Shown here piece by piece: positions 63,917-64,000 of a stretch of DNA of 64,000 nt. Each line of letters opens with the position of its first letter. Position 1 is the first letter of the stretch. The notes under the pieces were generated by a model that saw only the letters and a list, made by a program, of their open reading frames with translations, made no database searches and was not told the origin of the DNA. The stretch lies in contig NZ_JASBRI010000013.1 in NCBI RefSeq assembly GCF_030149515.1, forward strand, positions 124,001-188,000. Direction: 5' to 3'. Made by a program: the position numbers and the translations under genes. This DNA comes from Maricaulis sp. Its GTDB lineage: Bacteria; Pseudomonadota; Alphaproteobacteria; Caulobacterales; Maricaulaceae.

Positions 63917-64000
63917 ATGTCCGCCGAGCTGACCGAGAAGCCGACCCATAATGACGCGATCGGGGAGGATGCGCTCAAGCAGATCCTGACCGAAGCACGG
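63917..64000 (+). CDS. Start of a probable nitroreductase-family protein (3' end beyond window)
   Basis: Only 28 codons are present, beginning MSAELTEKPTHN and reaching LKQILTEAR at the window edge. GGGAG lies eleven bases before the ATG. The ALxQILTEAR ending resembles the opening helix of nitroreductase or malonic-semialdehyde-reductase-type enzymes, which often follow nfuA-type genes in this class. The identification is weak because the flavin-binding motif lies outside the window. Confidence 0.4.
   Translation, partial: MSAELTEKPTHNDAIGEDALKQILTEAR

Noticed and set aside
1-64000. Transposons, prophage, CRISPR array, toxin-antitoxin or defence islands, tRNA and rRNA genes
   Set aside because: No transposase, integrase, repeated spacer array, tRNA-like fold or rRNA sequence was recognised. 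The gene content is core genome throughout. The WYL regulator and the XRE/DUF2975 unit were considered as defence-related but have no supporting neighbours.

Overview
This window is a GC-rich, densely packed piece of an alphaproteobacterial chromosome. Gene order and protein character fit the Caulobacterales/Maricaulales side of the class (a Hyphomonadaceae- or Maricaulaceae-like marine bacterium); the exact genus cannot be read from the sequence. Almost all of it is conserved core genome. No tRNA, rRNA, insertion sequence, integrase, phage module or CRISPR array was seen.

The most important landmark is the only gene-free stretch above 300 bases (5787-6245). It lies between hemE (leftward) and the PPDK/PEP-synthase regulatory protein gene (the RP001-type gene, rightward). 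In Caulobacter crescentus this is the position of the chromosome replication origin. The stretch carries an AT-rich tract, several degenerate DnaA-box-like 9-mers, GANTC sites and a near-consensus CtrA site. The flanking order (rho-hemJ-hemH-hemE on the left; regulator-maf-aroE-coaE-dnaQ-secB-Tim44-mltA-smr on the right) is the classical alphaproteobacterial origin neighbourhood.

Layout: 1-1668, lipid phosphodiesterase (partial) and a quinone oxidoreductase. 1679-5786, rho and three late haem genes, leftward. 5787-6245, putative oriC. 6246-9822, rightward overlapping operon ending in dnaQ. 9838-12996, secB, Tim44-like protein, mltA and smr. 12986-17542, hslU and hslV split by an opposite-strand VOC gene, then a GGDEF-EAL protein. 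17713-25983, assorted metabolism and repair genes, a WYL regulator, dapB and an unknown membrane protein. 26031-30052, a heat-shock block dnaK-fkbM-dnaJ. 30333-32445, a small secreted DUF4157-like protein, alkB and two tandem glycine-zipper lipoproteins. 32491-36733, an FMN glutamate-synthase-like oxidoreductase, grpE-hrcA and rph. 36898-38068, an XRE/DUF2975/mini-membrane-protein unit with palindromic operators. 38069-44117, rdgB-hemW, then the LpoA-like lipoprotein/rsmI/yraN/BON/gshB set. 44151-49318, SOS-box-controlled comM, a hybrid histidine kinase and an AmpG-like permease. 49328-59899, maeB, mutS, glnD, murJ and trpS. 59949-62050, a copper-linked periplasmic/outer-membrane cassette. 62044-64000, a membrane protein, UspA, an NfuA-type scaffold and the start of a probable nitroreductase.

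Functional themes are replication initiation and fidelity (oriC, dnaQ, mutS, nth, alkB, ogt, rdgB, maf), proteostasis (dnaK, dnaJ, grpE, hrcA, hslUV, secB), haem and iron-sulfur supply (hemE, hemH, hemJ, hemW, nfuA), cell-wall turnover (mltA, murJ, LpoA-like, ampG) and signalling. The less ordinary items are the putative origin, the secreted DUF4157 mini-protein, the FkbM methyltransferase inside the dnaK-dnaJ unit, the XRE/DUF2975 unit and the copper cassette.
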